The notes: generated by a model not told the origin, from the letters alone. 51,663 nucleotides of DNA from Streptomyces laculatispora (GCF_017353455.1 NZ_JAFMPZ010000093.1:1-51663), one strand, 5' to 3'; numbered from the stretch's first letter, positions 43,541 through 51,663 are shown. Numbers and translations are program-made.

Positions 43541-43612
43541 TGTCGGTGGTCGCCAGGCCCCGCTCGTCCTGTACCCGCCCGGCGCACGCAACCATCGATC
43601 AAAGGTGCAGCC

Positions 43613-44734
43613 TTGACCAGCAGTAATGCCTCCACGCGCGCCTCGGACGTCCTCGTCCGGCCCTTCTCCCTGGGCGGCCTCGACCTCCCCAACCGCATCG
43701 TCATGGCTCCGATGACGCGTGAGTTCTCGCCCGGCGGCGTCCCCGGCGCCGATGTGGCGGCGTACTACGCCCGGCGGGCGGCGGGCGGCGTGGGACTGAT
43801 CATCACCGAGGGCACCTATGTCGACCACGCCTCGGCGGGTACGAGCGACCGTGTCCCCCGGTTCCACGGTGCGGACGCGCTCGCCGGCTGGACCGCGGTG
43901 GCGGAAGCGGTCCACGCGGCGGACGGCGCCATCATGCCGCAGCTGTGGCATGTGGGCATGACGCGCGCCGCAGGTGCGCCGCCAATCGCCGACGCACCCC
44001 GCGTCGGCCCCTCCGGCATCCCCCTGAGCGGCTCGGCGCAGGGCCACACCATGACGCTCTCGGACATCGATGACGTCATCGCGGCCTTCACGACCGCCGC
44101 GGCCGCCGCCGAGGCCTGCGGATTCGACGGCATCGAGCTTCACGGCGCCCACGGCTATCTCATCGACCAGTTCCTCTGGTCGCACACGAACCGGCGCGAC
44201 GACTCCTACGGCGGTGACATCACCTCGCGCACCCGGTTCGCCACCGAGATCGTGGCGGCATGCCGCAAGGCCGTCTCGCCCGACTTCCCGATCCTCTTCC
44301 GTATGTCCCAGTGGAAGTCCGACCACTACCAGGCCAGGCTCGCCGAATCGCCCGCGGAACTCGAAGCGTTCCTGACGCCCCTCGCGGCGGCCGGCGTCGA
44401 CGCCTTCCACTGCTCCACACGCCGCTTCTGGCTGCCGGAGTTCGAGGGCTCCGAACTCAACCTCGCGGGCTGGGCCAAGAAGCTCACGGGCAAGGCCACC
44501 ATCAGCGTCGGTTCGGTCGGCCTGGACAACGAGTTCATTGAGGTCTTCCAGGGCAGAACCGGCCGCGTCTCCGACATCACGGGCCTATTGGAGCGGATGG
44601 AGCGCGACGAGTTCGATCTCATCGCGATCGGCCGCGCCCTGCTCAACGACCCCCTCTGGGCCGACAAGATCCTGCACGGACGCACCAACGAACTCACGCC
44701 CATCGGCCCCCACAAGTTCGCCACACTCCGCTGA
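43613..44734 (+). CDS. old-yellow-enzyme-type NADH:flavin oxidoreductase
   Basis: A 373-aa FMN-dependent alpha/beta barrel. Family marks are LPNRIVMAPMTREF at the N terminus, QLWHVGMTR with the substrate-binding His, GFDGIELHGAHGYLIDQF, and the FMN-phosphate segment ISVGSVG with IGRALLNDP. Such enzymes reduce the C=C bond of enones. Next to an aculose-forming oxidase, the natural substrate could be the enone sugar aculose (giving cinerulose). It starts with TTG at 43613 preceded by aaaggtg; the first in-frame ATG is inside the barrel's first strand. No signal peptide, so it acts in the cytoplasm. Confidence 0.88.
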   Translation: MTSSNASTRASDVLVRPFSLGGLDLPNRIVMAPMTREFSPGGVPGADVAAYYARRAAGGVGLIITEGTYVDHASAGTSDRVPRFHGADALAGWTAVAEAVHAADGAIMPQLWHVGMTRAAGAPPIADAPRVGPSGIPLSGSAQGHTMTLSDIDDVIAAFTTAAAAAEACGFDGIELHGAHGYLIDQFLWSHTNRRDDSYGGDITSRTRFATEIVAACRKAVSPDFPILFRMSQWKSDHYQARLAESPAELEAFLTPLAAAGVDAFHCSTRRFWLPEFEGSELNLAGWAKKLTGKATISVGSVGLDNEFIEVFQGRTGRVSDITGLLERMERDEFDLIAIGRALLNDPLWADKILHGRTNELTPIGPHKFATLR

Positions 44735-44851
44735 CACACCGGCTGAAGCCGTCCCGGAAGAGCCCTGGATCTGCACCCTTTCCCGGACGGCGACGGCGAC
44801 GGCGACATGCGAACGACCGACCGCGCGCCCGGGACGGACGGGTGAGTCAGG

Positions 44852-44888
44852 CTGATGCGTCCGACCCCAGTAAAACCGGACGCATCAG
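44852..44888 (+). terminator. terminator hairpin after the ene-reductase gene
   Basis: Perfect 12-bp arms (ctgatgcgtccg, 44852-44863, and its complement at 44877-44888) with a 13-base loop, about 120 bases after the stop codon. No T tract. Confidence 0.75.
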
Positions 44889-44892
44889 GCCT

Positions 44893-44983
44893 AGGGCCCG
44901 CAGAGAATTAACTTGGTGGTTTTGGTGCTTGACCTCGCAGGTCAAGCCGCCGCTCGCCCGCGTGTTGTTCTTCTGCGGGCCCT
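44893..44983. repeat. inverted repeat around a 67-bp centre
   Basis: Perfect 12-bp arms agggcccgcaga (44893-44904) and tctgcgggccct (44972-44983). It could form a large cruciform or be the ends of a tiny nonautonomous element; the 67-base interior codes for nothing. Confidence 0.6.
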
Positions 44984-45043
44984 AACGAGCTCGTGCACGA
45001 TTAGCGGTGGGACGTCGAAGGGGCCTTGACCCAAGGCCGGGTG

Positions 45044-45073
45044 CAACGGACCCCCGTACCGGAGTCCGTTGCC
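45044..45073. terminator. hairpin, possible terminator
   Basis: Perfect 9-bp arms gcaacggac and gtccgttgc with a 12-base loop. Together with the preceding repeats it insulates the cluster from the methyltransferase gene, whose transcript ends at 45323 in the opposite direction. Confidence 0.5.
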
Positions 45074-45322
45074 CCGTGCCGAGGATCCGGCCCACACGAC
45101 CCCAGCAGGAGAGGTCCACGAGGTTGAGAGTCCCAATTCGAGCGTCATACGCGCGTCAGGACTCTCCGAACGCGACCCTGAAGGCGTCGACGATGCCAGC
45201 GCCTCCCTCATAAATTCGCAGGTCAGGAAGCCTTCAGTCGATCCGTCTGCTCGACCCACTGCACTTCGGGAAACAGGTCGAGCACCACCGGCCACATCTG
45301 AAAAACACAAGAAAGCCGCAGG

Positions 45323-46711
45323 TCAGAGCCCCTTTGCAGTAGGCTCCAAAATCGCCACGCACTCCACGTGCGACGTCATCGGGAACAGATCGAACGCCCG
45401 CAGCGTCCGCACCTTGTACCCGCCCTCGCGGAAGTACGCCAGGTCCCGCGCCAGCGCCGCCGGGTCGCATGCCACGTAGGCGATGCGGCGGGCGCCGAGG
45501 GCGGCGAGGCGCTTGACCGTCTGCTTGCCGGCTCCGGCGCGGGGCGGGTCGAGGACGATCAGGTCGGCCTCGGTGATGCCGGTGCGGGGCAGGATCTGGT
45601 CGACCTTGCCGTGCTCGATGCGGACCCGCTCCAGGTCCTTGAGGTTGTGGCGGGCGTCCTCCACCGCGCGCTTGCCGGACTCGATGCCGAGGACCGCGCC
45701 CTTGTCGCCGAGGCGTTCGGCGAGGGAGCCGGCGAACAGGCCGACGCCGCAGTACAGGTCGAGGGCCATTTCGCCCTTGCGCGGCATAAGGCCCTGCATG
45801 ACGGCCTTGACCAGGGTGTAGGCGGCCTGGGGGTGGACCTGCCAGAAGCCGCCGGAGCCCACGCGGTAGGTGCGGTCATCGGCGCGTTCGCGGACGAAGC
45901 CGCGGCCGTGGACGCGGTGCACTCCGCCGTCGTGCTCGTCGACGCGCAGGACCGAGACGGGCTTGTCGAGCTCGACCAGCGGGAGGCGGCCGCCGGAGCG
46001 GGGGGTGAGGATGACCTGACGGTCGTTGGAACCGGTGGCGGCGATGGCCTCCACCGTGGCCATCTGGGGCCAGTCCTGCTTCTCGATGCCGAGTTCGGTG
46101 ACGCCGGGGGCGGCGATCAGGCAGTGGTCGATGATCTCGATGTCGTGCGAGCGGTGCTTGCGCAGGCCGACCCGGCCGTCCTCGTCGATGGCGTACTGGA
46201 CCCGGGTGCGCCAGGCGGGCACCTCGCCCGGCGGGAGCTTGTCGCCCTCGGCCGGCATGACGGTGCCGTCCCAGCCGGCCTCCTCCGGGGTGAGGCCCGC
46301 GAGGTGCTGGAGCTGTTCGGCGATCACTTCGCCCTTGAGCCGTCGCTGGGCGCCGGGCTTGGCGTGCTGCCAGTCGCAGCCGCCGCACTTGCCGGGACCC
46401 GCGAACGGGCAGGGGGCCTTCACGCGGTCCTTGGACGCCTCGATGATCCGCACCGCGTCGGCGCGCAGGAAGCGGGAGTCGGCCGCGCCGTCGGTGACCC
46501 GGGCGACAACCGTCTCGCCGGGGAGCGTGTGGCGTACGAACAGGACCTGGCCCTGCGAGGTCCGGGCGATGCAGTGGCCGCCGTGTGCGACGGGGCCGAC
46601 CTCGACCTCGTACTCCTGCCCCACCAGCGATTCCACGGCCTGCGTTTCTTCCGCCTGCGGGTCTGCGGCCTGCGTTTCCCCGGTCTGCGGCGACGTGGAT
46701 TCGTTCTGCAT
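45323..46711 (-). CDS. TrmA/RlmD-type RNA (uracil-5-)-methyltransferase
   Basis: A 462-aa SAM-dependent RNA methyltransferase. An N-terminal TRAM-like domain (about 30-95) is followed by a CPFAGPGKCGGCDWQHA iron-sulfur cluster motif, and the C-terminal Rossmann domain has LDLYCGVGLFAGSLA for SAM, DPPRAG, and YVACDPAALARDL with the catalytic Cys. It methylates a uridine in rRNA or tRNA. The first 40 residues are a Gln/Thr/Glu-rich extension. It lies downstream of the permease gene in the same direction; this pairing is conserved in actinobacteria (for example Rv2689c next to Rv2690c, from memory). Confidence 0.92.
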   Translation of the reverse strand: MQNESTSPQTGETQAADPQAEETQAVESLVGQEYEVEVGPVAHGGHCIARTSQGQVLFVRHTLPGETVVARVTDGAADSRFLRADAVRIIEASKDRVKAPCPFAGPGKCGGCDWQHAKPGAQRRLKGEVIAEQLQHLAGLTPEEAGWDGTVMPAEGDKLPPGEVPAWRTRVQYAIDEDGRVGLRKHRSHDIEIIDHCLIAAPGVTELGIEKQDWPQMATVEAIAATGSNDRQVILTPRSGGRLPLVELDKPVSVLRVDEHDGGVHRVHGRGFVRERADDRTYRVGSGGFWQVHPQAAYTLVKAVMQGLMPRKGEMALDLYCGVGLFAGSLAERLGDKGAVLGIESGKRAVEDARHNLKDLERVRIEHGKVDQILPRTGITEADLIVLDPPRAGAGKQTVKRLAALGARRIAYVACDPAALARDLAYFREGGYKVRTLRAFDLFPMTSHVECVAILEPTAKGL

Positions 46712-46763
46712 GAGGGGGTGGCTCCAGAGATCAGGGGAAACAGGGGGAACGAACGCGACGTGA

Positions 46764-46814
46764 AAGCGGCCGGACAACAACCTACGAGTGTACGTGGGTG
46801 TCGTCCGGCCGCTT
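46764..46814 (-). terminator. hairpin between permease and methyltransferase genes
   Basis: Perfect 12-bp arms (46764-46775 and 46803-46814) with a partly paired 27-base interior, located after the permease stop at 46858 and before the methyltransferase start at 46711. Confidence 0.6.
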
Positions 46815-46857
46815 ACCACGAGCGGGACCGGGCTGCGGAATGGACCGCTGCCGTGTG

Positions 46858-48906
46858 TCAGCTCTTGTGGGTGGGCTCCTTGGGCCTGCGCTCCACCGGG
46901 CCGCGTCGCACCATGCCCGGGGCGCTCCAGTCCGCGCGCTTCCTGGCCCGCTTCTTGGCCGCCTCGGAGGACTCCAGCTGGTACGGCACGGAGGTGACCA
47001 TCACGCCGGGGGTGAAGAGCAGCCGGCCCTTGAGCCGCAGGGCGCTCTGGTTGTGCAGCAGGTGCTCGTACCAGTGGCCGACGACGTACTCCGGGATGTA
47101 GACGCTCACGACGTCGCGCGGGCTCTCCCGGCGCAGGCCCTTGACGTACTCGATGACCGGGCGGGTCACTTCGCGGTACGGCGAGTCGAGGATCTTCAGC
47201 GGCACGTTGATGCCGCGCCGCTCCCAGTCCTCCCTGAGCGCCTTCGTCTCGGCCGGGTCGACGCTGATGGAGAGCGCCTCCAGCTGGTCCGAGCGGATCA
47301 GCTTCGCGTACGCGAGCGCGCGCAGGGTGGGGCGGTGGAGCTTGGAGACCAGGACGATCGAGTGGACCCGGGAGGGCCGGACGCTCTCGTCGGACGGGGT
47401 CTCGTCGGCGGCGATCTCCTCGGCGACCCGGTCGTAGTGCTTACGGATCGCGGTCATCGTGCCGTAGAAGATCACCATGCCGAGCAGCGCGACCCAGGCG
47501 CCGTGGGTGAACTTGGTGGCCAGGACGACGACGAGCACCAGGCCGGTGAAGAAGGCGCCGAAGGTGTTGATCGCGCGGGAGCGGATCATGTGACGGCGCT
47601 TGAGCGGGTCCTTCTCGGCCCGCAGGTGGCGGTTCCAGTGCCGGACCATGCCGGTCTGGCTGAGGGTGAAGGAGACGAACACACCGACGATGTAGAGCTG
47701 GATCAGCCGGGTCGAGTCCGCCCCGTAGATGACGACCAGCAGGATCGCGGCGCCGGCCAGCAGCACGATGCCGTTGGAGAAGGCGAGGCGGTCGCCGCGG
47801 GTGTGCAGCTGGCGCGGCAGGTAGCGGTCCTGGGCCAGGATCGAGCCGAGCAGCGGGAAGCCGTTGTACGCGGTGTTCGCGGCCAGGAAGAGGACGAGTG
47901 CGGTGGCCCCGGCGAGGATGACGAAGAAGAACGTCCCGTCACCGAACACGGCGGCCGCGACCTGGGAGATCACCGGGTCCTGGACGAAGCTCGAACCGAC
48001 CGGGGTGCCGTTGTTGATCAGGTCCTTCGCCGGGTTCTCGGCCATCTTCACATCGGTGGCCATGGCCAGCCCGATGATGCCGCAGAACATCGTGACGGCC
48101 AGCAGGCCCATCGCCGCGAGGGTGGTGGCGGCGTTCTTGCTCTTCGGCTTGCGGAAGGCGGGGACGCCGTTGCTGATCGCCTCGACGCCGGTGAGGGCGG
48201 CGCAGCCGGAGGAGAACGCCCGCAGCAGCAGGAAGACCAGGGCGAAGCCCGACAGGCCCTCGTGCTCGGCCTTGATCGTGTAGTCCGAGGTCGGGGCGTG
48301 CATGGTGTCGCCGAGGACCAGCCCGCGGAAGGCACCCCACGCGATCATGATGAAGACGCCGGCCACGAAGAGGTACGTGGGGATGGCGAAGAGCTTCCCC
48401 GACTCCTTCACGCCACGCAGGTTCATCACCGTCAGCAGCACGATGGCCGCGACGGCACAGGCCGTCTTGTGCTCGACGACGAACGGGATCGCGGAGCCGA
48501 GGTTCTCCACCCCGGAGGCGATCGACACGGCGACGGTGAGGACGTAGTCGACCAGCAGGGCGCTGGCGACGGTCAGACCGGCCTTCGGGCCGAGGTTGGT
48601 GGTCGCGACCTCGTAGTCGCCGCCGCCGCTCGGGTACGCGTGCACGTTCTGCCGGTAGGAGGCGACGACGGTGAACATCAGGACCACGACAGCGACTGCG
48701 ATCCACGGGCTGAAGTGGTACGCCGACACGCCTGCGATGGACAGCACCAGGAGGACTTCTCCGGGGGCGTACGCCACCGAGGACAGCGGATCGGATGCGA
48801 AGACGGGCAGGGCGATGCGTTTGGGGAGGAGTGTCTCCCCCAGCTTGTCGCTGCGCAGGGCCCGTCCGATCAGGATCCGTTTGGGCACGTCGGTCAGTTT
48901 GGACAC
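46858..48906 (-). CDS. APC superfamily permease, KimA-like potassium importer
   Basis: A 682-aa protein with about 12 membrane segments (residues 30-470) and a soluble C-terminal domain of about 200 residues. The first helix reads FASDPLSSVAYAPGEVL and a later one YPSGGGDYEVA; these match positions of the Asp/Tyr potassium ligands (SDxLSSVAY and DY) described for KimA of Bacillus. Together with two TrkA genes on the other side of the divergent promoter, potassium uptake is more likely than amino acid transport, although such proteins are often annotated as amino acid permeases. GTG 48906 is the likely start; the ribosome-binding site is weak. Confidence 0.85.
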   Translation of the reverse strand: MSKLTDVPKRILIGRALRSDKLGETLLPKRIALPVFASDPLSSVAYAPGEVLLVLSIAGVSAYHFSPWIAVAVVVLMFTVVASYRQNVHAYPSGGGDYEVATTNLGPKAGLTVASALLVDYVLTVAVSIASGVENLGSAIPFVVEHKTACAVAAIVLLTVMNLRGVKESGKLFAIPTYLFVAGVFIMIAWGAFRGLVLGDTMHAPTSDYTIKAEHEGLSGFALVFLLLRAFSSGCAALTGVEAISNGVPAFRKPKSKNAATTLAAMGLLAVTMFCGIIGLAMATDVKMAENPAKDLINNGTPVGSSFVQDPVISQVAAAVFGDGTFFFVILAGATALVLFLAANTAYNGFPLLGSILAQDRYLPRQLHTRGDRLAFSNGIVLLAGAAILLVVIYGADSTRLIQLYIVGVFVSFTLSQTGMVRHWNRHLRAEKDPLKRRHMIRSRAINTFGAFFTGLVLVVVLATKFTHGAWVALLGMVIFYGTMTAIRKHYDRVAEEIAADETPSDESVRPSRVHSIVLVSKLHRPTLRALAYAKLIRSDQLEALSISVDPAETKALREDWERRGINVPLKILDSPYREVTRPVIEYVKGLRRESPRDVVSVYIPEYVVGHWYEHLLHNQSALRLKGRLLFTPGVMVTSVPYQLESSEAAKKRARKRADWSAPGMVRRGPVERRPKEPTHKS

Positions 48907-49248
48907 GCTGAGGATCGTAAGGGTTCCGTATGGAGCCCGCCCACGCACCACCCCCGTATCACTTGAATCTCCTGCACTCGGACGGAAAAGCCACGAAATC
49001 CTTAACGGAATCCTTGCACCGCGGCCCCCCGAATGGCACCGGAACACTTCGGTCGGCGGCCCCTTTGCCATCGCGGCCCCGGCGAAAGGACACTCGAATG
49101 AGGCAACGCAGCCGGCGCCGCATAAGCTCATCCTGGGCAACGGGGACGAACCGTTGCCCCATTGTTTGCCCGGCCAGCCGAGAAAAGAGTGTGAGCAGGG
49201 TGTTTTCGCAGGTCAGCCGGACGACCAGAACTGCGAGGTAGGCGCAAG
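48907..49248. promoter_or_regulatory. divergent promoter region of the potassium genes
   Basis: About 340 bases between the permease and trkA starts. It contains a hairpin with perfect 9-bp arms (gggcaacgg at 49135-49143, ccgttgccc at 49151-49159) about 90 bases before the trkA start, which may be a leader structure. No riboswitch class was recognised. Confidence 0.45.
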
Positions 49249-49917
49249 GTGCACATCGTCATCATGGGCTGCGGGCGAGTGGGAGCCGCTCTCGCGCAGA
49301 CCCTGGAGCAGCAGGGGCACACGGTCGCCGTCATCGATCAGGACCCCACCGCGTTCCGGCGCCTCGGCTCCGGATTCGGCGGCCGTCGGGTCACCGGCGT
49401 CGGTTTCGACCAGGACACCCTCCGCGAGGCGGGGATCGAGGAGGCCGGTGCGTTCGCGGCGGTGAGCAGCGGCGACAACTCGAACATCATCGCGGCCCGG
49501 GTGGCGCGCGAGATGTTCGGCATCGAGAACGTCGCGGCCAGGATCTACGACCCCCGGCGTGCCGAGGTCTACCAGCGCCTCGGCATCCCCACGGTCGCCA
49601 CCGTGCGCTGGACCGCGGACCAGATGCTGCGCCGGCTGCTGCCCTCGGGCGCCGAGCCGCTGTGGCGGGACCCGAGCGGCGGTGTCCAGCTCGCCGAGGT
49701 GCACACCACGCCGTCCTGGATCGGCCACAAGATCAGCACGCTGCAGGAGGAGACGGGCGTCCGCGTGGCGTTCCTCACCCGGTTGGGCGAAGCCATACTG
49801 CCGTCGTCGCAGACGGTGCTGCAGGAGGGTGACCTGGTCCACGTGATGATGCGTACGGACGAGATCGCGAAGGTCGAGGCGGCCTTCGCCGAGGGCCCTG
49901 AGGAGGGCGGTCACTGA
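49249..49917 (+). CDS. TrkA family potassium uptake regulator (first copy)
   Basis: A 222-aa cytosolic RCK protein: N-terminal NAD-binding domain (MGCGRVGAALAQTL, then VIDQD) and a C-terminal RCK_C domain from about residue 140 (HKISTLQEETGVRVAFLTR). It gates or regulates a Trk/Ktr-type potassium channel or the neighbouring permease. GTG start at 49249. The last base of its stop is shared with the next start (TGATG), so the two copies are co-translated. The pair corresponds to CeoB/CeoC of mycobacteria by position, as I recall. Confidence 0.92.
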   Translation: MHIVIMGCGRVGAALAQTLEQQGHTVAVIDQDPTAFRRLGSGFGGRRVTGVGFDQDTLREAGIEEAGAFAAVSSGDNSNIIAARVAREMFGIENVAARIYDPRRAEVYQRLGIPTVATVRWTADQMLRRLLPSGAEPLWRDPSGGVQLAEVHTTPSWIGHKISTLQEETGVRVAFLTRLGEAILPSSQTVLQEGDLVHVMMRTDEIAKVEAAFAEGPEEGGH

Positions 49918-50594
49918 TGCGTGTCGCGATTGCCGGGGCCGGTGCGGTGGGCCGTTCCATCGCGGCCGAACTGCTGGAGAACGGCCACGAGGTGCTGCTC
50001 GTCGACAAGGCGCCGACCGCCATCTCGGTGGAGCGGGTGCCGATGGCCGAGTGGCTGCTGGCGGACGCCTGCGAGATCACCTCGCTGGACGAGGCGGCGC
50101 TTCAGCGCTGCAACGTCGTGATCGCCGCGACCGGCGACGACAAGGTGAACCTGGTCGTCTCGCTGCTCGCCAAGACGGAGTACGGCGTGCCGCGGGTCGT
50201 CGCCCGGGTGAACAACCCGAAGAACGAGTGGCTGTTCAACGAGTCCTGGGGCGTCGATGTGGCGGTCTCCACGCCGCGGCTGATGTCGGCCCTGGTCGAG
50301 GAGGCGGTGAGCGTCGGCGATCTGGTCCGGCTGCTGCGCTTCAGCCACGGCGACGCCAACCTGGTCGAGCTGACGCTGCCCCCGGAGTCGGCGCTGGCCG
50401 GTACCCGGGTCGGCGAGGTGGCGTGGCCCGAGGACACCTCGCTGGTGACGATCATCCGCGGACAGCGGGTTCTGACGCCGAGCACGGAGGAGAGCCTGGA
50501 GGCCGGTGACGAGCTGCTGTTCGTGGCGGCCCAGGCGCGCGAGGAGCAGTTGGAGGACCTGTTGTCGGTGCGCCGGGGAGACCCGGAGAACTGA
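49917..50594 (+). CDS. TrkA family potassium uptake regulator (second copy)
   Basis: A 225-aa paralogue with IAGAGAVGRSIAAELL and LLVDK in the NAD-binding RCK_N domain and an RCK_C domain near the end (VELTLPPESALAGTRVGEV, LLFVAAQAREEQLEDLL). It probably forms a hetero-oligomer with the first copy. ATG 49917 overlaps the preceding stop by one base. The gene is followed within five bases by the left arm of its terminator, now separated from the right arm by an IS30 remnant. Confidence 0.93.
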   Translation: MRVAIAGAGAVGRSIAAELLENGHEVLLVDKAPTAISVERVPMAEWLLADACEITSLDEAALQRCNVVIAATGDDKVNLVVSLLAKTEYGVPRVVARVNNPKNEWLFNESWGVDVAVSTPRLMSALVEEAVSVGDLVRLLRFSHGDANLVELTLPPESALAGTRVGEVAWPEDTSLVTIIRGQRVLTPSTEESLEAGDELLFVAAQAREEQLEDLLSVRRGDPEN

Positions 50595-50630
50595 GCGGAC
50601 ACGAAAAGGGGCCCGGGACCGCTTGGGTTC

Positions 50631-51594
50631 CTTGGGTTCTAACGGTCCTCGCAACACCCGCGATCTGTGGGAGTTGCGAGGACCGTGGGCGTTGGAAGGG
50701 CTGGTCTTGCGGGGTTGAGGGAGCGTTTCCTTGCGCGGCTGGATGTCGTGGGGAGCGTGACGGTGGTGGCGCGCGAGCTGGGCGTCAACCAGAACACGGC
50801 GTTCGGTTGGGCCCGGAAAGCCGGTCGTGGGTCGGTGCGCCTGCCGCGACGGCATCTGCGGCGCGATGAGTACGAGCGCTGAGGGCCAGGGGTGTTCCGC
50901 AGTCCGTGGCGGCCAGGCGTGTCGGGGTGAACGAGCGTACGGCCAGGGACTGGGACCAGGGCGTCAAGAAGTCGTGCAGGACGGACTGCGCGGACGGTGG
51001 TCACCGGAGCAGATCTGCCACGCTCTACGCAGGGAACATCCTGACGACCGGAGCATGCGGGTGAGCGTGGAAACGATCTACCAGGCACTGTATTTCCAGG
51101 CCCGTGGCGGCCTGAAACGGGAAGTGCAGGCAGCGATCCGGACCGGCCGCACCCGCCGCAAACCACGCCGGGACCCAGACCGGCGCACACCACGGTTCAT
51201 CGACCCGATGGTGATGATCAGCGAGCGCCCCGCCGATATCGAGGACCGGGCCGTGCCCGGTCACTGGGAAGGCGACCTGATCATCGGCGCCAACAGCCGC
51301 TCCGCGATCGCGACCCTCGTCGAGCGCAGCACCCGCTACACCCTGGTCTACTTCTGCGACCCCGCCTCACCCTGGCAACGCGGCACCAACGAAAACACCA
51401 ACGGCCTGCTCCGTCAGCACTTCCCCAAGGGCACCGACCTGAGTGTCTTCAGTCCTGAAGACCTCGAACACGTCTCCCAGGAACCCAACGGCCGCCCACG
51501 CAAGACGCTCGGCTGGGATACTCCAGCCGAGCGTCTACGTGATCTACTCACCACCTGAAACCAGGCAGTGTTGCAAGGACCCCTGGAACCCAAG
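50631..51594. mobile_element. decayed IS30 family element
   Basis: Imperfect terminal inverted repeats of 27 bp (50631-50657 and 51568-51594, 23 of 27 matching) enclose a broken transposase. The element is shorter than a normal 1.1-1.3 kb IS30 member because of internal deletions. It sits in the loop of the trkA terminator. A clear target duplication was not found. Confidence 0.8.
50667..51558 (+). pseudogene. IS30 transposase, frameshifted and internally deleted
   Basis: Three pieces are visible. Frame 50667-50882 gives the N-terminal helix-turn-helix part ([22 protein letters not shown]). At about 50880 a base is missing: CGC TGA should read on as [12 protein letters not shown], which continues in the next frame to about 50970. 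Then a gap removes the second DNA-binding region, and the frame changes again to [19 protein letters not shown]. The catalytic part has the first acidic residue (GHWEGDLI) but jumps from ERSTRYTL to [18 protein letters not shown], losing about 50 residues with the middle Asp of DDE. It cannot be active. Confidence 0.85.
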
Positions 51595-51663
51595 CCGCCA
51601 GTGGCGGTCCCGGGCCCCTTTTCGTGTACGCGCTCCGCGGCGCGGGGACCGGGTCTCGGGGAC

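Larger units (their letters stand above)
44735..45322. other. hairpin-rich boundary without a supported gene
   Basis: About 590 bases between the last cluster gene and the housekeeping block. It contains three symmetrical elements (44852-44888, 44893-44983, 45044-45073). A minus-strand frame at 45223-45297 (MWPVVLDLFPEVQWVEQT...) reads like the tail of a protein but has no proper start context. The stretch looks like remnants left at the cluster edge. Confidence 0.5.
50599..51627 (+). terminator. trkA operon terminator split by an insertion
   Basis: Perfect 24-bp complementary arms at 50599-50622 and 51604-51627 (left begins acacgaaaaggggccc). They are the two halves of one strong GC hairpin flanked by A and T runs. 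An IS30 element of about 0.96 kb now lies in the loop. Whether the stem still forms in RNA across the insertion is unclear. Confidence 0.85.

Noticed and set aside
45223-45297. 24-codon minus frame MWPVVLDLFPEVQWVEQT as a gene
   Set aside because: Protein-like but no ribosome-binding site and no recognisable family; kept only as a possible gene-end remnant.
46798-48966. Plus-strand frame of 722 codons opposite the permease
   Set aside because: Antisense of a 12-helix transporter; low-complexity charged product.
49135-49159. ydaO/c-di-AMP riboswitch before trkA
   Set aside because: Only a simple 9-bp hairpin is visible; I could not match the pseudo-twofold ydaO consensus. A covariance-model search would settle it.

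Overview
The window looks like Streptomyces chromosome. It has very high GC with G/C-biased third codon positions, a complete type II polyketide synthase set, rare leucine TTA codons in a few genes, and bldA-type control is plausible. From about 5.4 to 44.7 kb it holds one aromatic polyketide gene cluster of the angucycline glycoside class (urdamycin/landomycin/saquayamycin/grincamycin-like). All names rest on reading the translated sequences and recalled family motifs; no search was run.

Layout. 1-5.4 kb: an intact-looking IS4-type insertion sequence with perfect 20-bp ends, a stretch of decayed small genes including a frameshifted secreted protein, a secreted vanadium haloperoxidase-like protein, and a 1.2-kb gene-poor region. 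5.4-9.5 kb: an atypical OmpR-type activator (JadR1/LndI-like, TTA codon 14), a small membrane protein, a phosphopantetheinyl transferase, a flavin-dependent oxygenase and a C-terminally damaged FMN reductase preceded by a 54-bp CGGT microsatellite. 9.6-20.1 kb: four glycosyltransferases (one UrdGT2-like) interleaved with deoxysugar genes, a 3,5-epimerase, an MFS exporter with divergent TetR repressor, a degenerate sugar nucleotidylyltransferase paralogue and a degenerate cobalamin-binding protein. 20.2-29.0 kb: VOC protein, angucycline-type ketoreductase, hydrolase, and the sugar pathway T-S-R-Q-H-G. 29.1-40.4 kb: carboxylase beta and epsilon subunits, a second, intact FMN reductase, fused oxygenase-reductase, aromatase, 9-ketoreductase, ACP, KS-beta, KS-alpha, cyclase and PgaE/UrdE-type oxygenase, all on the minus strand. 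40.7-44.7 kb: an unknown HTH-containing protein, a Tat-exported AknOx-like bicovalent flavin oxidase and a divergent old-yellow-enzyme-type reductase. 44.7-51.7 kb: hairpin-rich boundary, then a conserved actinobacterial housekeeping block (RNA m5U methyltransferase, KimA-like APC permease, two TrkA proteins) whose terminator is split by a decayed IS30 element.

How it works together (inference). KS-alpha/KS-beta/ACP build a decaketide; the ketoreductase, aromatase and small cyclase fold it into an angucyclinone; two FAD oxygenases and the short-chain reductase tailor the core. The RmlA/RmlB, 2,3-dehydratase, 3-ketoreductase and 4-ketoreductase genes can give D-olivose; adding 3-dehydratase, 3,5-epimerase and a second 4-ketoreductase can give L-rhodinose. 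The UrdGT2-like enzyme would attach the first sugar, three other transferases extend it, the MFS protein exports it, and the exported oxidase would turn a terminal rhodinose into an enone sugar such as aculose. A 14-bp word shared by the TetR/exporter promoter and the oxidase/ene-reductase promoter suggests that export and late sugar redox are co-controlled.

The less ordinary points are the two degenerate paralogues kept inside the glycosylation block (nucleotidylyltransferase and B12-binding fold), the dead reductase domain on the fused oxygenase, and the oxidase/ene-reductase pair.
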